From: a virus
IMG/VR virus record: IMGVR_UViG_3300025137_000010
Location: 1-33,276 of that record
DNA: 33,276 nt
Strand: one strand, 5' to 3'
The position numbers and the translations under genes are program-made. Positions 22,942-32,188 of this stretch are shown here, piece by piece; the first letter of the stretch is position 1, and every line of letters starts with the position of its first letter. The notes under the pieces are model-generated. The model was given only the letters and a program-made list of their open reading frames with translations. It was not told the origin of the DNA and made no database searches.

Positions 22942-22960
22942 TATTTTCAAACCGTATTTT

Positions 22961-23098
22961 TTAAACACGACCTATTCCTTGTGCTTGTATAGATCCATCA
23001 CAGCATTTACGACTATACGTATTGTCAGGGCATAGACAAGCACGTTTACTGCTTTTAGGTGATGTTCTACTAGGTGTTTTATTTGGTTTCTTTGGCAT
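22961..23098 (-). CDS. Small Cys-rich phage protein (45 aa)
   Basis: ATG at 23098-23096: MPKKPNKTPSRTSPKSSKRA, then CLCPDNTYSRKCCDGSIQAQ and GIGRV before a TAA. The basic N-terminus plus CLC...CC...QGIG is a pattern I associate with small proteins in the head modules of Bacteroidota phages. The four Cys may bind zinc. The ATG overlaps the stop of the 11-codon ORF (TAATG). Function is unknown. Confidence 0.72.
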   Translation of the reverse strand: MPKKPNKTPSRTSPKSSKRACLCPDNTYSRKCCDGSIQAQGIGRV

Positions 23099-23133
23099 TA
23101 CTTACAAATACAAAAATCGCAGTTACAGTTCAT
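23098..23133 (-). CDS. Eleven-codon Cys-rich mini-ORF
   Basis: ATG at 23133 encodes MNCNCDFCICK then TAA. It starts three bases after the protease gene stop and its own stop overlaps the next ATG, so it sits exactly as a coupled translated unit would. The two CxC pairs could hold a metal. It may equally be just a coupling leader for the 45-aa protein. Confidence 0.4.
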   Translation of the reverse strand: MNCNCDFCICK

Positions 23134-23136
23134 AGT

Positions 23137-24312
23137 TTATCTTTTTATTGGTACACAGTTAGGAACTCTCTTACCATTCTTCATTTTAGTTCCATACATT
23201 TCATATCCTGCTTGACAAGGTTTCTTAAGTTCTTCTTCTTCATTGTGTGTTTTGCAGGGCATATACCAATCTTGATCTTCAAAGTTATGTACGTGGTGTC
23301 CTTCACAACCTATACTCTTTGCTATTTCATCTGCTTTTTCAGGAGTACTATATGCTAAACGGTCATCTATTATAGCAAACTCATCATTTATCTTTTGTGA
23401 ATATAATTTAAGTTCATTCATTTTACCTCTTGCCCAATTCTTTGCAGACAGTCCACCCCATAATAAGTATGAAATAGTACCACAAGACTTAGAATCATTT
23501 GGATCATAATATTCTTCTGCTCTAGATAAGTAGCTGTACATTCTTTTAATTGTATCTACGCTTATCTTTTCTCCCTTTGCTAATTGCTGTGCTCTAATCT
23601 TACCTACATCTGTTGCACATTTATTATTTATACTTTCATTTAGCTTAATACCTCTTTTAGCATTATTCTTTACAGATTGTGGATAATCGTTGTATGATTC
23701 TAGTGTAACTCTAACTCCTGAAACTATATCTTTTATGTTTGCTAATAAATATTCAGCTTCTTTCATTTCTATAGCTGATAAATTAGATTCTTTTTTTGCA
23801 GACTTATCTTGAAAATAACCTTCTATTGAAAAACCTTTTACTGCACCTGTTTTAACAAACTCCTGCCATACCTTATCAGAATGTACTTTTACAGATCCTA
23901 CCCAAGTACCTACTGGATATTTTAATCCGTAGAATGCAGTCTTATCTTTTTCTGTATCTTCTACAATCCAAGATTCTACTAAGCTTAAACCTTTTAATTG
24001 CATTTGGTGTTCTAGTGTTGCATTGTTTTGGTTACCTTCCATTAAATACAACTCACTTGCTTTACGCACAGTATCTTTAGAAAAGTATATGTAATACTCA
24101 CCTTCTTCACCCATACGTAAAATAGGTTTATTAGGTATTAGTAATGCACCTAACAATATGCGTTTCTCATCATCTACTTCAGCTAATTTATATTCTACTT
24201 CTTTATTAAGTGTAATGAAATCTTCTTCTATTGCAGGTTTCTCTACTATTGATATAGCTTCTATACCTGAATACTCTTGTTCTTCGTCTAAAATAAGTTC
24301 TACAATTCTCAT
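23137..24312 (-). CDS. Prohead protease, XkdF-like, with C-terminal extensions
   Basis: A 391-aa protein. The N-terminal ~165 residues (MRIVELILDEEQEYSGIEAI, SIVEKPAI) match the phage serine protease XkdF type (Peptidase_S78_2), with likely catalytic His102 in ATLEHQ and Ser162 in VKGFSIEGYF. Then comes a helical domain (ATDVGKIRAQQLAKGEKISV, YLLWGGLSAKNWARGKM) often fused to phage proteases or portals, and a Cys/His-rich end (GCEGHHVHNFEDQDWYMPC) with NGKRVPNCVPIKR. It would process scaffold and capsid precursors. The ATG has the ATTATATA late box three bases upstream. Confidence 0.82.
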   Translation of the reverse strand: MRIVELILDEEQEYSGIEAISIVEKPAIEEDFITLNKEVEYKLAEVDDEKRILLGALLIPNKPILRMGEEGEYYIYFSKDTVRKASELYLMEGNQNNATLEHQMQLKGLSLVESWIVEDTEKDKTAFYGLKYPVGTWVGSVKVHSDKVWQEFVKTGAVKGFSIEGYFQDKSAKKESNLSAIEMKEAEYLLANIKDIVSGVRVTLESYNDYPQSVKNNAKRGIKLNESINNKCATDVGKIRAQQLAKGEKISVDTIKRMYSYLSRAEEYYDPNDSKSCGTISYLLWGGLSAKNWARGKMNELKLYSQKINDEFAIIDDRLAYSTPEKADEIAKSIGCEGHHVHNFEDQDWYMPCKTHNEEEELKKPCQAGYEMYGTKMKNGKRVPNCVPIKR

Positions 24313-24315
24313 AAT

Positions 24316-24343
24316 TATATAATAATTTAATTTATGTTTTTTC
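24316..24343 (-). promoter_or_regulatory. Candidate phage late promoter, protease gene
   Basis: GAAAAAACA (24343-24335), 11 nt, ATTATATA (24323-24316), three bases, ATG at 24312 on the minus strand. The A-tract touches the stop codon of the tape measure gene, so the promoter fills the whole intergenic gap. Confidence 0.6.
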
Positions 24344-26115
24344 TAAATTCCACTTTCACTAATAATATTTCTATCTAATTGTTGTGCTGTTGTTACATCA
24401 CCTGACACTACAAAAGCTTTAACTGGTTGTTGGTTGTTTAGTGTTTCTGCTATTTGGTTTAACGGTGACGATCCTACGACATTAAACGCAGGTGCTTGTA
24501 CTGATGGTATTGAAGCTGCTGCTCCTTGCACACCTGATGATCCTGCTCCAGTTGGTGTTTTTGTACCTACTATACCTTTAACTGCAGAAAACCCTGCTGT
24601 TAATGCTGTAGCAAATCCTATTAAACCTAATGGAAAAAATGGTTTACTATCTAATGCTGTAGTCGCTGCTTTGTAAGTACTCATTATAGCTTCTGCTGTT
24701 AATGCTGCTTTTGCTGCTACACTATTTTTATTTAACGCACCTGCTATTGCATTTAAACCTTCTTTAGCTAGATTAAATTTCATATCTGCTAATTGTTTGT
24801 CTAGTAATGCTTCTTCTGCATTTGATTCTTTTACAAGTTTATTTTTCTCTTTTTGTGCTTCTTTAAATTTAGCTGAATCTTTTTCTAACAATTCTTCTTG
24901 CTTAGCAAATACATCTAGTGCTAATTGTTTTCTTGCTTCTGCTGCTGCTTTTTGTATTTCTAATTTTTTAAATTCATTGTCTGTTAAATTAATTGCTGAC
25001 TGTCTTTCTATTTCTTCTGAATCAAATTTTTGTTGTAATAAAACAGTTTCAAGATCTAATTTTTCTTGTATTAAACTTATTTCATTAACTAATTGTTCAG
25101 ATCTTTGTCCACCTAATCTTTCTTCTATTTCTGCAACTGCTGCTAATGCTCTTATCTGTTCAGCTTGTAATTTAATATCTTTTTCATTGTTTGCAAGTGC
25201 TGCATCTGCTGCTGCCAACGCTACTTCTGCTAATGTTTTTTCTTGTAATATACCTTTTTCTAATATTTTCCCTAATTCTTGATTGGCTTTTATTCTTACA
25301 TCAATATCTTTACTAACATCATCTCTTATTTGTCTTTGTTCTTCAGCTGATTGTAAATTTGTTATTCTAAGTCGTTCTTGATTTGCAGCTGCTAACTCGG
25401 CAGCATTTGCAAGTCTTACTTGTGCTGTAGCTCCTTTTATTGCTTCTTCTGTAACTTGTTTTATTGTAGATGCTACTTTTTTTGTTACATCAGCTACTTT
25501 ATCAAACGTTCCATCAACACCAGTAAAAGTATCAATTAATTCTTTACCTGCTTCTTTTGCTGATTCTGCTGCTCCTGCAAAATCTCCTTGAAACACTTTT
25601 TGTATTGCATCTCCTAAAAATCCTATTGCTTCTAATGCAGATTCAAACTTTTCTATAATGTTTGCTTTAATTGCAGCACCTAAATCTTTAACACTTTGTA
25701 ACGGATCTTCAAATATTGATTTAAAAAACCCTACAACTTTATCTGAGTTATCTAAAACAAAATTAACAAATACCGTAAAAACATTTTTTACTGATTGTAA
25801 AGCTATAGCGTAAGCATCAGCAACTTCTTGATTACTAAAGAATACATCTTTCAAAACATCAAATGCTTCTTGTGCTAGTTTTACTGGTATGCTTTTAAGT
25901 GCTAAAGCAACTCCTGAAAATCCTTTTTTTACTTTTTCAACAGTACCTTGAAGATTTTTAAAACCTTTTGCAGTATTACTTGCTGTTTTTTTTGCACTAT
26001 CTTCTACACTTTCAACAGATTTTTTTAAATCAGTAAACTGTTCACGTATGTCTTGTATGTCTTGTTGTGCTTTCTTAAGATCTACTTCTAGTTCTATTGT
26101 TTTTTTGACTGCCAT
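24343..26115 (-). CDS. Tail tape measure protein
   Basis: A 590-aa, mostly helical protein. N-terminal coiled coil (LEVDLKKAQQDIQDIREQFT), hydrophobic segments at about 70-180, a long Ala/Glu/Lys-rich helix at about 230-450, a hydrophobic Gly/Ala segment (FFPLGLIGFATALTAGF), and an end (SVQAPAFNVVGSSPLNQIAE, then VSGDVTTAQQLDRNIISESG) characteristic of Bacteroidota phage tape measures. It sets tail length and may aid DNA ejection. Its ATG lies inside the 50-aa gene (22-nt overlap). The size is modest, suggesting a fairly short tail. Confidence 0.82.
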   Translation of the reverse strand: MAVKKTIELEVDLKKAQQDIQDIREQFTDLKKSVESVEDSAKKTASNTAKGFKNLQGTVEKVKKGFSGVALALKSIPVKLAQEAFDVLKDVFFSNQEVADAYAIALQSVKNVFTVFVNFVLDNSDKVVGFFKSIFEDPLQSVKDLGAAIKANIIEKFESALEAIGFLGDAIQKVFQGDFAGAAESAKEAGKELIDTFTGVDGTFDKVADVTKKVASTIKQVTEEAIKGATAQVRLANAAELAAANQERLRITNLQSAEEQRQIRDDVSKDIDVRIKANQELGKILEKGILQEKTLAEVALAAADAALANNEKDIKLQAEQIRALAAVAEIEERLGGQRSEQLVNEISLIQEKLDLETVLLQQKFDSEEIERQSAINLTDNEFKKLEIQKAAAEARKQLALDVFAKQEELLEKDSAKFKEAQKEKNKLVKESNAEEALLDKQLADMKFNLAKEGLNAIAGALNKNSVAAKAALTAEAIMSTYKAATTALDSKPFFPLGLIGFATALTAGFSAVKGIVGTKTPTGAGSSGVQGAAASIPSVQAPAFNVVGSSPLNQIAETLNNQQPVKAFVVSGDVTTAQQLDRNIISESGI

Positions 26116-26246
26116 TTAATTTCAGTTTTAAATTGGTTATACGCTTCCTTTATACTATTAGGTAGTTTGTATTTACCTTTAGCAATCTGCACTATCTCAC
26201 TTTTGCTCTTAGAATATTTTAATAATTCTATTATACTATGAATCAT
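26094..26246 (-). CDS. Small 50-aa gene directly before the tape measure
   Basis: ATG at 26246-26244: MIHSIIELLKYSKSKSEIVQ, then a basic helical remainder ending KWQSKKQ. It overlaps the tape measure start by 22 nt in another frame. It carries the A-tract / ATTATATA / ATG late box. Function is unknown; the position suggests a small tail-assembly helper. Confidence 0.6.
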   Translation of the reverse strand: MIHSIIELLKYSKSKSEIVQIAKGKYKLPNSIKEAYNQFKTEIKWQSKKQ

Positions 26247-26249
26247 ATC

Positions 26250-26277
26250 TATATAATAACTTTAATTTGTTTTTTTA
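26250..26277 (-). promoter_or_regulatory. Candidate phage late promoter, tape measure unit
   Basis: TAAAAAAAC (26277-26269), 11 nt, ATTATATA (26257-26250), three bases, ATG at 26246 on the minus strand. The A-tract includes the TAA stop of the 1427-aa gene. Confidence 0.6.
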
Positions 26278-29200
26278 ACAACTTGCATAATTAGATACTA
26301 CACCTGTGCTACTTATTTGTGCTCTATAATTATTTTCAAACTTATACCAGTTTCCACCACCATTAAATTTATTATTAGCAGTACTTGCTCCTGCGTCTCT
26401 AGAATCTGTATATAATACTGTACTATTGCCTAGAGTTGTTTCATCATAATAAACTATAGTGCTTGGTGTTGTAGAACAAGCAGTTGCTGCATTACTACTT
26501 CCTGTACTAGATATTTTTATTCCAGATAAACCTGCAGTACTAGGGTTTTGACTATCATAATAAATATTGCCATTACCATAGTTCCAATAAACTATTTCTA
26601 AATAACCGTTACTATCTAATTGATAAAACTGTGTATATTGAGATATATAATCGTACCATTGTTGCGTACTTGTATTATATCTTTGAATTTTAGCTGCAAA
26701 AAATGCTTGATCAGGATAACGTAAATATAAATAATCCTGTGGATAAGTATGCATAGTTTTATAAGTACCTAAACCATATGATACTGGTGTTGTTAGGTTT
26801 TCATCTGTATACATCCTACTACCTGATCCAATAGGTATAGTTGTCCATAAAAATTTAGTTGTGCTTAATGTAGAATTAAATGCAGTAGTTATATCATAAA
26901 AGTTTGTACTTGGATATGCTGTTGTTATTCTTAATCTTTGTACATCTAAATTACAATTTATTTCTGCACCTAAGACACCATTACCACCACTTATTTGATG
27001 ATTTTTATTTGGATTATACCTATAAAAACCGTTAGGTGCTAAAGTTGTAGCTGCTGAATTAGTGTATAAGGTTATTCCAGCTGCAAAACTTGATGATGTC
27101 GAATAGTATGTAGTCGTCACGCTTGTTACACACGCATAATAAGAACTTCTAGTATCATTATAAACTAGATAAGAATATGTTTGTACTGGCGTTATTACTG
27201 TTTCGTATGAGCTAGATATTGCTGTACCTGCACTATTAGTAGCTGATCCCCAATAATAATAAGTTGTGTTAGGAGTTAGACTTGTAAAGTTATTTGATAT
27301 AACGCCAGTTGATGTTGTTGATATTGAATATTGAGTATTTCCTGTTGCGTTATAAGCTGAATTATTAGTACCCATCCATATTGCAGCACCTGTTATACTT
27401 GCACCGTTATCTGCAGTTATGTTTATATTACCAGTAAAACTTGTAGCTGTTACACTACTTTCAGTTTGTGTTGCTACACTTGGAGCACTTGCTGCTGCAC
27501 CTGTTACAACTGTTTCATATGAACTTGAAACACCTTTTGTGGCACTATATGTATTTGTTGCTGTTCCCCAATAATAATAAGTTGTTGACGCTGATAAACC
27601 AGTAAATGCTCTACTCTTATTTCCTATACTTGTTGGTGCAGGAGATATATCATAATGAATATTACCTGAAGCTGTAGGTGAAGCATTATTAGTACCCATA
27701 TAAAACCCTGCTCCGTTTATTGTTTGTCCACCATCATTACTAATATTTAAGTTAGCTGTAAATGATGTTTCTGCAATATTTGTTTCTGCTTGTGCTGTAA
27801 CTGTTGGTGCGTTTGGAGCTGCACTTGTTGCAAAACTTACAGTAGTTCCTACTCCTTCTGCGTGTTGATTTTTACCAAAAGCTGTTACATAATATGGTGT
27901 ACCTGCTACAATTCCTGATGTTTTACTTAATAAAAAACTACCAGTACTTGTTCCTGAAACAACTTCTCTTGTATTATTTGCATATGAAGCATTAACTCCC
28001 CAATAAAAACCTTTATCTATAATAGTTCCATTTGTAACATCTAAACTACCATTTAATGTAAAAGAACTATAAGTTACATTAGTTGTTGTACTTGTAGTTA
28101 CTGTAGGTGATAATGTAGGACACGGATTGTAGTTAGATATATAACCGTTACTATCTATAGTTGCATAATAATTACTAGGGAATCTATGATAATTTCCTGA
28201 TCCAGTATACGCTGTTGTTAATCCATTTGTTGTAAATAATCTAGTAGTATTACCTAGAGATCCACTATAATATACTGTAGTGTTTAATGTAAGTCCACAC
28301 GCAGTACTTGCATTTGCATTATTTGTAGATGATATTGTTGTACTTACTGTACCTGATCCAGTTGCTGCTACTGTTTCTTTACCATTTAATAATTCTAATG
28401 AAGATTCTCCAGTTTGTAAATTAGTTGTTATTGTGTTTATTCTATATGTAAGATCATTTATTTGTACTTCATCTGCTAGACTATAATTCTGTAAAAACTT
28501 TAAAGGTAATTTTGCTTTTATTTTTGTTAATCTTTCATTAGATCTGAATACGTTAACAATATATGATTTGTAATATTTTTCAAATAATGAATCTGTCCAA
28601 GTAGTATCAGGAGCATTCCATTCATTTACTTCTAATCCAAAATGTATTGTTTCAGGATAACCAGTGTCATTGTTTAATAATGCAGGTGTATTGCTTGGAA
28701 TCCAATATGCTGATTGTGATGCATCTGTGTCATTAGATCCTGCGTCATATCCAATTATTTCTGTTATTAAATTAAATGCTTGTGGTGATGATATTTCAGT
28801 AGTATGAATTGGATAAAATAATACTGGTTTTCCTAAATACGCTTCTTGTTTATCATCTAATAAATGTCCTACTTGTATATTTAAAGCTGTTGATCCATTC
28901 AGCAATCTTTCAAACTTCATATGCTGAAACGGTGCTATTATTTCATAATTAACATTGTTGCTATCTAAAGATCCATCATCATTATATCCTACGCTTCCCC
29001 ATTCTGATTGAAATACTTCATTGTGTTGTTTAGCTAATATGTTTCCAGTATCTTCATATTTAAAATTAATTGATCTATAGGGTAATGCTTTATCTACTGT
29101 TTTTGTTGTATTGTCTACAAACTCTGTTATATCTCTCAATGTTCCACCAGTATAAAAACTATTTAATGTATCTATAGTAGTAAGACCATTTTTAGTTGTA

Positions 29201-30558
29201 GCTGTAAGATTAAATATTTTAAATAATCCTGCTAAAAAATCCACTATCTTTATATCAGGTATATTACTACGTAAAGCAAATCCACCACTAGGAATATCAA
29301 ACGGACCATCAACAGCACCAGTTGCTATACTTGTTGTACTGTTTGTTGCAAATGTATCTATAAGGTTTATACTAAAACTTGTAACTGTTTGTGCTGCACT
29401 ACTTCTAAATTTTAATTGATATGTTCCATTTCCTATTTGATAACTTCTTGTTCCACCAGTTTGACTAGTTGTATATGTGAATGTAGTTTCTAATCTATTG
29501 CTTGTAACTTCAATTAAGTCAACATAAATTGTATCACTTATTGTTCCAAAGTTTACGGTTAATTCAAATTGAAATAATTGCCCTGTTGTTAACCCATATG
29601 GTCTTATAGTGGAATTTGTTAATTGTAAATTCAACTCGTGAGCTGCTGCTAAATTGCCGTCAATATACCCTCTGTTTGCTTGTTGATTAGGTGTGTATGA
29701 ATCTCCAAATCCTTCTAAAATCTTTCCTGCATTTCTTTGGCATAACATATATAAATTATAGAAACCTACATTTGTCGTATTAAAAAAGTCATCACTAAAT
29801 ACAATTTGTTTGTTACCGTTTACATCTTTTGTTATGCTTGAATTTTCAATCGCTTTTATTATTATATATAATCTTATACTAAATGTTAGATCCTTCCAAT
29901 AATATCCTGATAAATTACCATTAGCTGTGTTTATGTTACCACCTGATTTGTTAACCTCTTGTGTTGTAGTGTTGTAATATGCAGGTGTTGTTGAACTGCT
30001 GTAATACGCTCTCATTGAATTACCAATAAGTGCAGTAACTAGTGGTGCAGGATAAGCTACGCTGTCAACTGTAACCGATCCTGTACCATCACTCGATAAA
30101 CCATCAATAATTTTAGCTGATGTATATGTTGTGTCAAAATTAGATAGCCAATCTAAATCTTGTAATTTAAGATCTCCTAATATAGCTTTTAAATTCTGTG
30201 CTCCAAAGAATGTAATTTTATATGTATCTGCTTTACCATTTTTTAAATCTACTCCTTCTAATCTTATACTACCTTTTTGAAATGGCAAACTGTTTAATTC
30301 TATTTTTGCGTCTACTTTTTTTCTAGCATCAAAAGAAAAACTTAAACTTTGCGTAAAATTTTCATAATGCTTAAAAAATTTGTTGTTTGTTTTACTAGCA
30401 GGTATACTAAATGTTTTAGAAAAATCAGTAAATACTTTAGCAGGATCTTTAACATCTTGAATAACTTGTGTTAATGATATTGTTTCATCTTTAAATAAAT
30501 CTAACCTAGTAAAATTTAAATCGTTAGGTAGTTTAGCGTGTAACTCAATATTGTTCAT
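26275..30558 (-). CDS. Large tail/baseplate protein with Fn3-like and repeated Cys-bounded modules (1427 aa)
   Basis: The largest gene. The N-terminal ~480 residues (LFKDETISLTQVIQDVKDPA, FSKTFSIPASKTNNKFFKHY) match a tail or baseplate protein recurrent in Bacteroidota phages. Residues about 818-1124 hold Fn3-like repeats with shared GFYMGTN/WMGTNN and TTYYYWG(T/S)ATN motifs. Three more modules bounded by Cys (about 751-817, 1126-1200 and 1357-1427) share a VYY...T.LYT...Y.F...G core. The C-terminal parts probably face outward and bind host glycans. It overlaps the 351-aa gene by one base. Confidence 0.75.
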   Translation of the reverse strand: MNNIELHAKLPNDLNFTRLDLFKDETISLTQVIQDVKDPAKVFTDFSKTFSIPASKTNNKFFKHYENFTQSLSFSFDARKKVDAKIELNSLPFQKGSIRLEGVDLKNGKADTYKITFFGAQNLKAILGDLKLQDLDWLSNFDTTYTSAKIIDGLSSDGTGSVTVDSVAYPAPLVTALIGNSMRAYYSSSTTPAYYNTTTQEVNKSGGNINTANGNLSGYYWKDLTFSIRLYIIIKAIENSSITKDVNGNKQIVFSDDFFNTTNVGFYNLYMLCQRNAGKILEGFGDSYTPNQQANRGYIDGNLAAAHELNLQLTNSTIRPYGLTTGQLFQFELTVNFGTISDTIYVDLIEVTSNRLETTFTYTTSQTGGTRSYQIGNGTYQLKFRSSAAQTVTSFSINLIDTFATNSTTSIATGAVDGPFDIPSGGFALRSNIPDIKIVDFLAGLFKIFNLTATTKNGLTTIDTLNSFYTGGTLRDITEFVDNTTKTVDKALPYRSINFKYEDTGNILAKQHNEVFQSEWGSVGYNDDGSLDSNNVNYEIIAPFQHMKFERLLNGSTALNIQVGHLLDDKQEAYLGKPVLFYPIHTTEISSPQAFNLITEIIGYDAGSNDTDASQSAYWIPSNTPALLNNDTGYPETIHFGLEVNEWNAPDTTWTDSLFEKYYKSYIVNVFRSNERLTKIKAKLPLKFLQNYSLADEVQINDLTYRINTITTNLQTGESSLELLNGKETVAATGSGTVSTTISSTNNANASTACGLTLNTTVYYSGSLGNTTRLFTTNGLTTAYTGSGNYHRFPSNYYATIDSNGYISNYNPCPTLSPTVTTSTTTNVTYSSFTLNGSLDVTNGTIIDKGFYWGVNASYANNTREVVSGTSTGSFLLSKTSGIVAGTPYYVTAFGKNQHAEGVGTTVSFATSAAPNAPTVTAQAETNIAETSFTANLNISNDGGQTINGAGFYMGTNNASPTASGNIHYDISPAPTSIGNKSRAFTGLSASTTYYYWGTATNTYSATKGVSSSYETVVTGAAASAPSVATQTESSVTATSFTGNINITADNGASITGAAIWMGTNNSAYNATGNTQYSISTTSTGVISNNFTSLTPNTTYYYWGSATNSAGTAISSSYETVITPVQTYSYLVYNDTRSSYYACVTSVTTTYYSTSSSFAAGITLYTNSAATTLAPNGFYRYNPNKNHQISGGNGVLGAEINCNLDVQRLRITTAYPSTNFYDITTAFNSTLSTTKFLWTTIPIGSGSRMYTDENLTTPVSYGLGTYKTMHTYPQDYLYLRYPDQAFFAAKIQRYNTSTQQWYDYISQYTQFYQLDSNGYLEIVYWNYGNGNIYYDSQNPSTAGLSGIKISSTGSSNAATACSTTPSTIVYYDETTLGNSTVLYTDSRDAGASTANNKFNGGGNWYKFENNYRAQISSTGVVSNYASC

Positions 30559-31613
30559 TATCTAATATTACTTATAAAGTCAAAAGCGTATTCTGCTGTT
30601 ATTGTATACTGTATTACTTTATCATTTAAACCTGTCTTTATTGTTTGCTGATTACTTGTTATAATAATTGGTACTGTTTGTTCTGATCCACCCATTACTT
30701 TTCTAATCCAAACCTGTTCGCTAACTAGTAATTGTTTCATACTTTCATTAACACTATCGTAACTCATAGGTGGCGTATTCAATATAAGACCTTCGTTTGC
30801 TAATGTGTTAAATTGTTTTATACTATGTTTTTGCTTGTCATACTCAAAACTTGTATTATTAATGTTTCTTTTAAACTTTGTTGTGCTTACTTTAATATCT
30901 TCTGTAGTCTTTCCGTTAAAGTAAAAATCTTGTAATGCTCCGTACTTGTTTACAAATGTGACCTTATATGCTGTATGTTTATTACAAACTCTATTAATAA
31001 CAAAGACTGTACTAATAACAGTAGCTGTTGTAGCAGTTGCAGTAAAAGAACTATATACTATTGTTGATCCGTCCCAATATGGTATCTGCCCTGCTGTGTT
31101 ATCAGGATAATATAATTGTACTGTATTTCCTGTAGGTGGATTATTGCGTGATGTTGTTAAGGTTGTGTCTATAAGTAAATCGTTTTGTGCTATAGTTTTT
31201 GCACTATTCTGACCAGTTCCTGTGCCTTCCATAAATTCATAGTAACCATCTAAACCTTTATGTGCTATTGATACAGAATTTCCTACTTGTGTTGCAGTTT
31301 GTCCTGTATTAATTTCATCTACTGTTTTATTTTTAAAAACAAGTGATCCAGTAATTGAAATAAATTGTGGTGTGTATGAGTTGTTAAATGTAATATCTAA
31401 ATAATCTCTACATAAATCTGCTATCTCAAAACTTATTGTTCCAGTTTCCTGATTTGCCGTACTGGTTGCAGTTAGTACAGTATCTTTACTCATCTCACTA
31501 ATTAATGTTCCCCCAACAGATAAAGTTATCGTTGCACTTTTCGCTACATTAGGACTTGCGTATGGTTGACTGTGTGTTTCGTAATAAGGTGATCTTAATA
31601 ATATTGTTGCCAT
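30558..31613 (-). CDS. Conserved tail structural protein (351 aa)
   Basis: Beta-rich protein starting MATILLRSPYYETHSQPYAS, with SATITLSVGGTLISEMSKDT, FEIADLCRDYLDITF and NKYGALQDFYFNGKTTEDIK. This layout is common for an uncharacterised tail protein located just before the large baseplate-like gene in Bacteroidota siphophages. It shares single bases with both neighbours, so the three are translated together. Exact function is unknown. Confidence 0.65.
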   Translation of the reverse strand: MATILLRSPYYETHSQPYASPNVAKSATITLSVGGTLISEMSKDTVLTATSTANQETGTISFEIADLCRDYLDITFNNSYTPQFISITGSLVFKNKTVDEINTGQTATQVGNSVSIAHKGLDGYYEFMEGTGTGQNSAKTIAQNDLLIDTTLTTSRNNPPTGNTVQLYYPDNTAGQIPYWDGSTIVYSSFTATATTATVISTVFVINRVCNKHTAYKVTFVNKYGALQDFYFNGKTTEDIKVSTTKFKRNINNTSFEYDKQKHSIKQFNTLANEGLILNTPPMSYDSVNESMKQLLVSEQVWIRKVMGGSEQTVPIIITSNQQTIKTGLNDKVIQYTITAEYAFDFISNIR

Positions 31614-32188
31614 TATATATTTTTTATTAATCCTGCTTCAATCATTTGTTCTATCATATCTATTACTAAGTCATCACTAAATATGTTTTGTAAATCTTGT
31701 GGTAATTTTTTAAACTCATTAACAAATGGTATTGTAAAAAAATTGTTAGCCCTTATACCTTTCTCATATATTGATCTAGCAATTACATAACCAATAGCAT
31801 TATACTTACCTTTTGCAAACTTACCTTTCGTATCTCTAAATCTTATGTTCTTAGCTTTTGCCCACGATCCTATTGCAGAACTTGGTGGTGGTTTACTTTT
31901 AAACTTGAATGGTGTGTTCTTGTTTACTCTATAGTTACTCTTAGTACCTTTTACTCCTTTATCTATGTAATCTCCATAATCTTCCATAAATAAACCATAA
32001 GCTATCTGCCCATTATTCTCTAATAACTTTTGATACTTAATACTATTGTATAATCTTTTTGTGTTGTTTATAGGTCGCTTCTTTCTTTGCAGTTTTGTAC
32101 CCTTACTTAAATTCTGTCTAGCTTGTTTTTGTACTGCTTTAAAAAACTCTACTAACCTTTCATTAATTTTGTCTGATACTACTAACAT
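31613..32188 (-). CDS. Neck / tail completion-like protein (191 aa)
   Basis: Basic protein with a helical N-terminus (FFKAVQKQARQNLSKGTKLQ), then GLFMEDYGDYIDKGVKGTKS, PPSSAIGSWAKAKN and IGYVIARSIYEKGIRANNFF. The YIDKGVKG and IARSIYEKGI...FF..PF pattern resembles HK97 gp10-like neck proteins of Bacteroidota phages. It probably helps close the tail or join it to the head. It overlaps the upstream gene by seven bases. Confidence 0.6.
   Translation of the reverse strand: MLVVSDKINERLVEFFKAVQKQARQNLSKGTKLQRKKRPINNTKRLYNSIKYQKLLENNGQIAYGLFMEDYGDYIDKGVKGTKSNYRVNKNTPFKFKSKPPPSSAIGSWAKAKNIRFRDTKGKFAKGKYNAIGYVIARSIYEKGIRANNFFTIPFVNEFKKLPQDLQNIFSDDLVIDMIEQMIEAGLIKNI

Noticed and set aside
24797-25282. 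A 161-aa plus-strand frame inside the tape measure gene
   Set aside because: Ser/Asn/Cys-rich antisense of a helical coiled-coil gene; no independent support.
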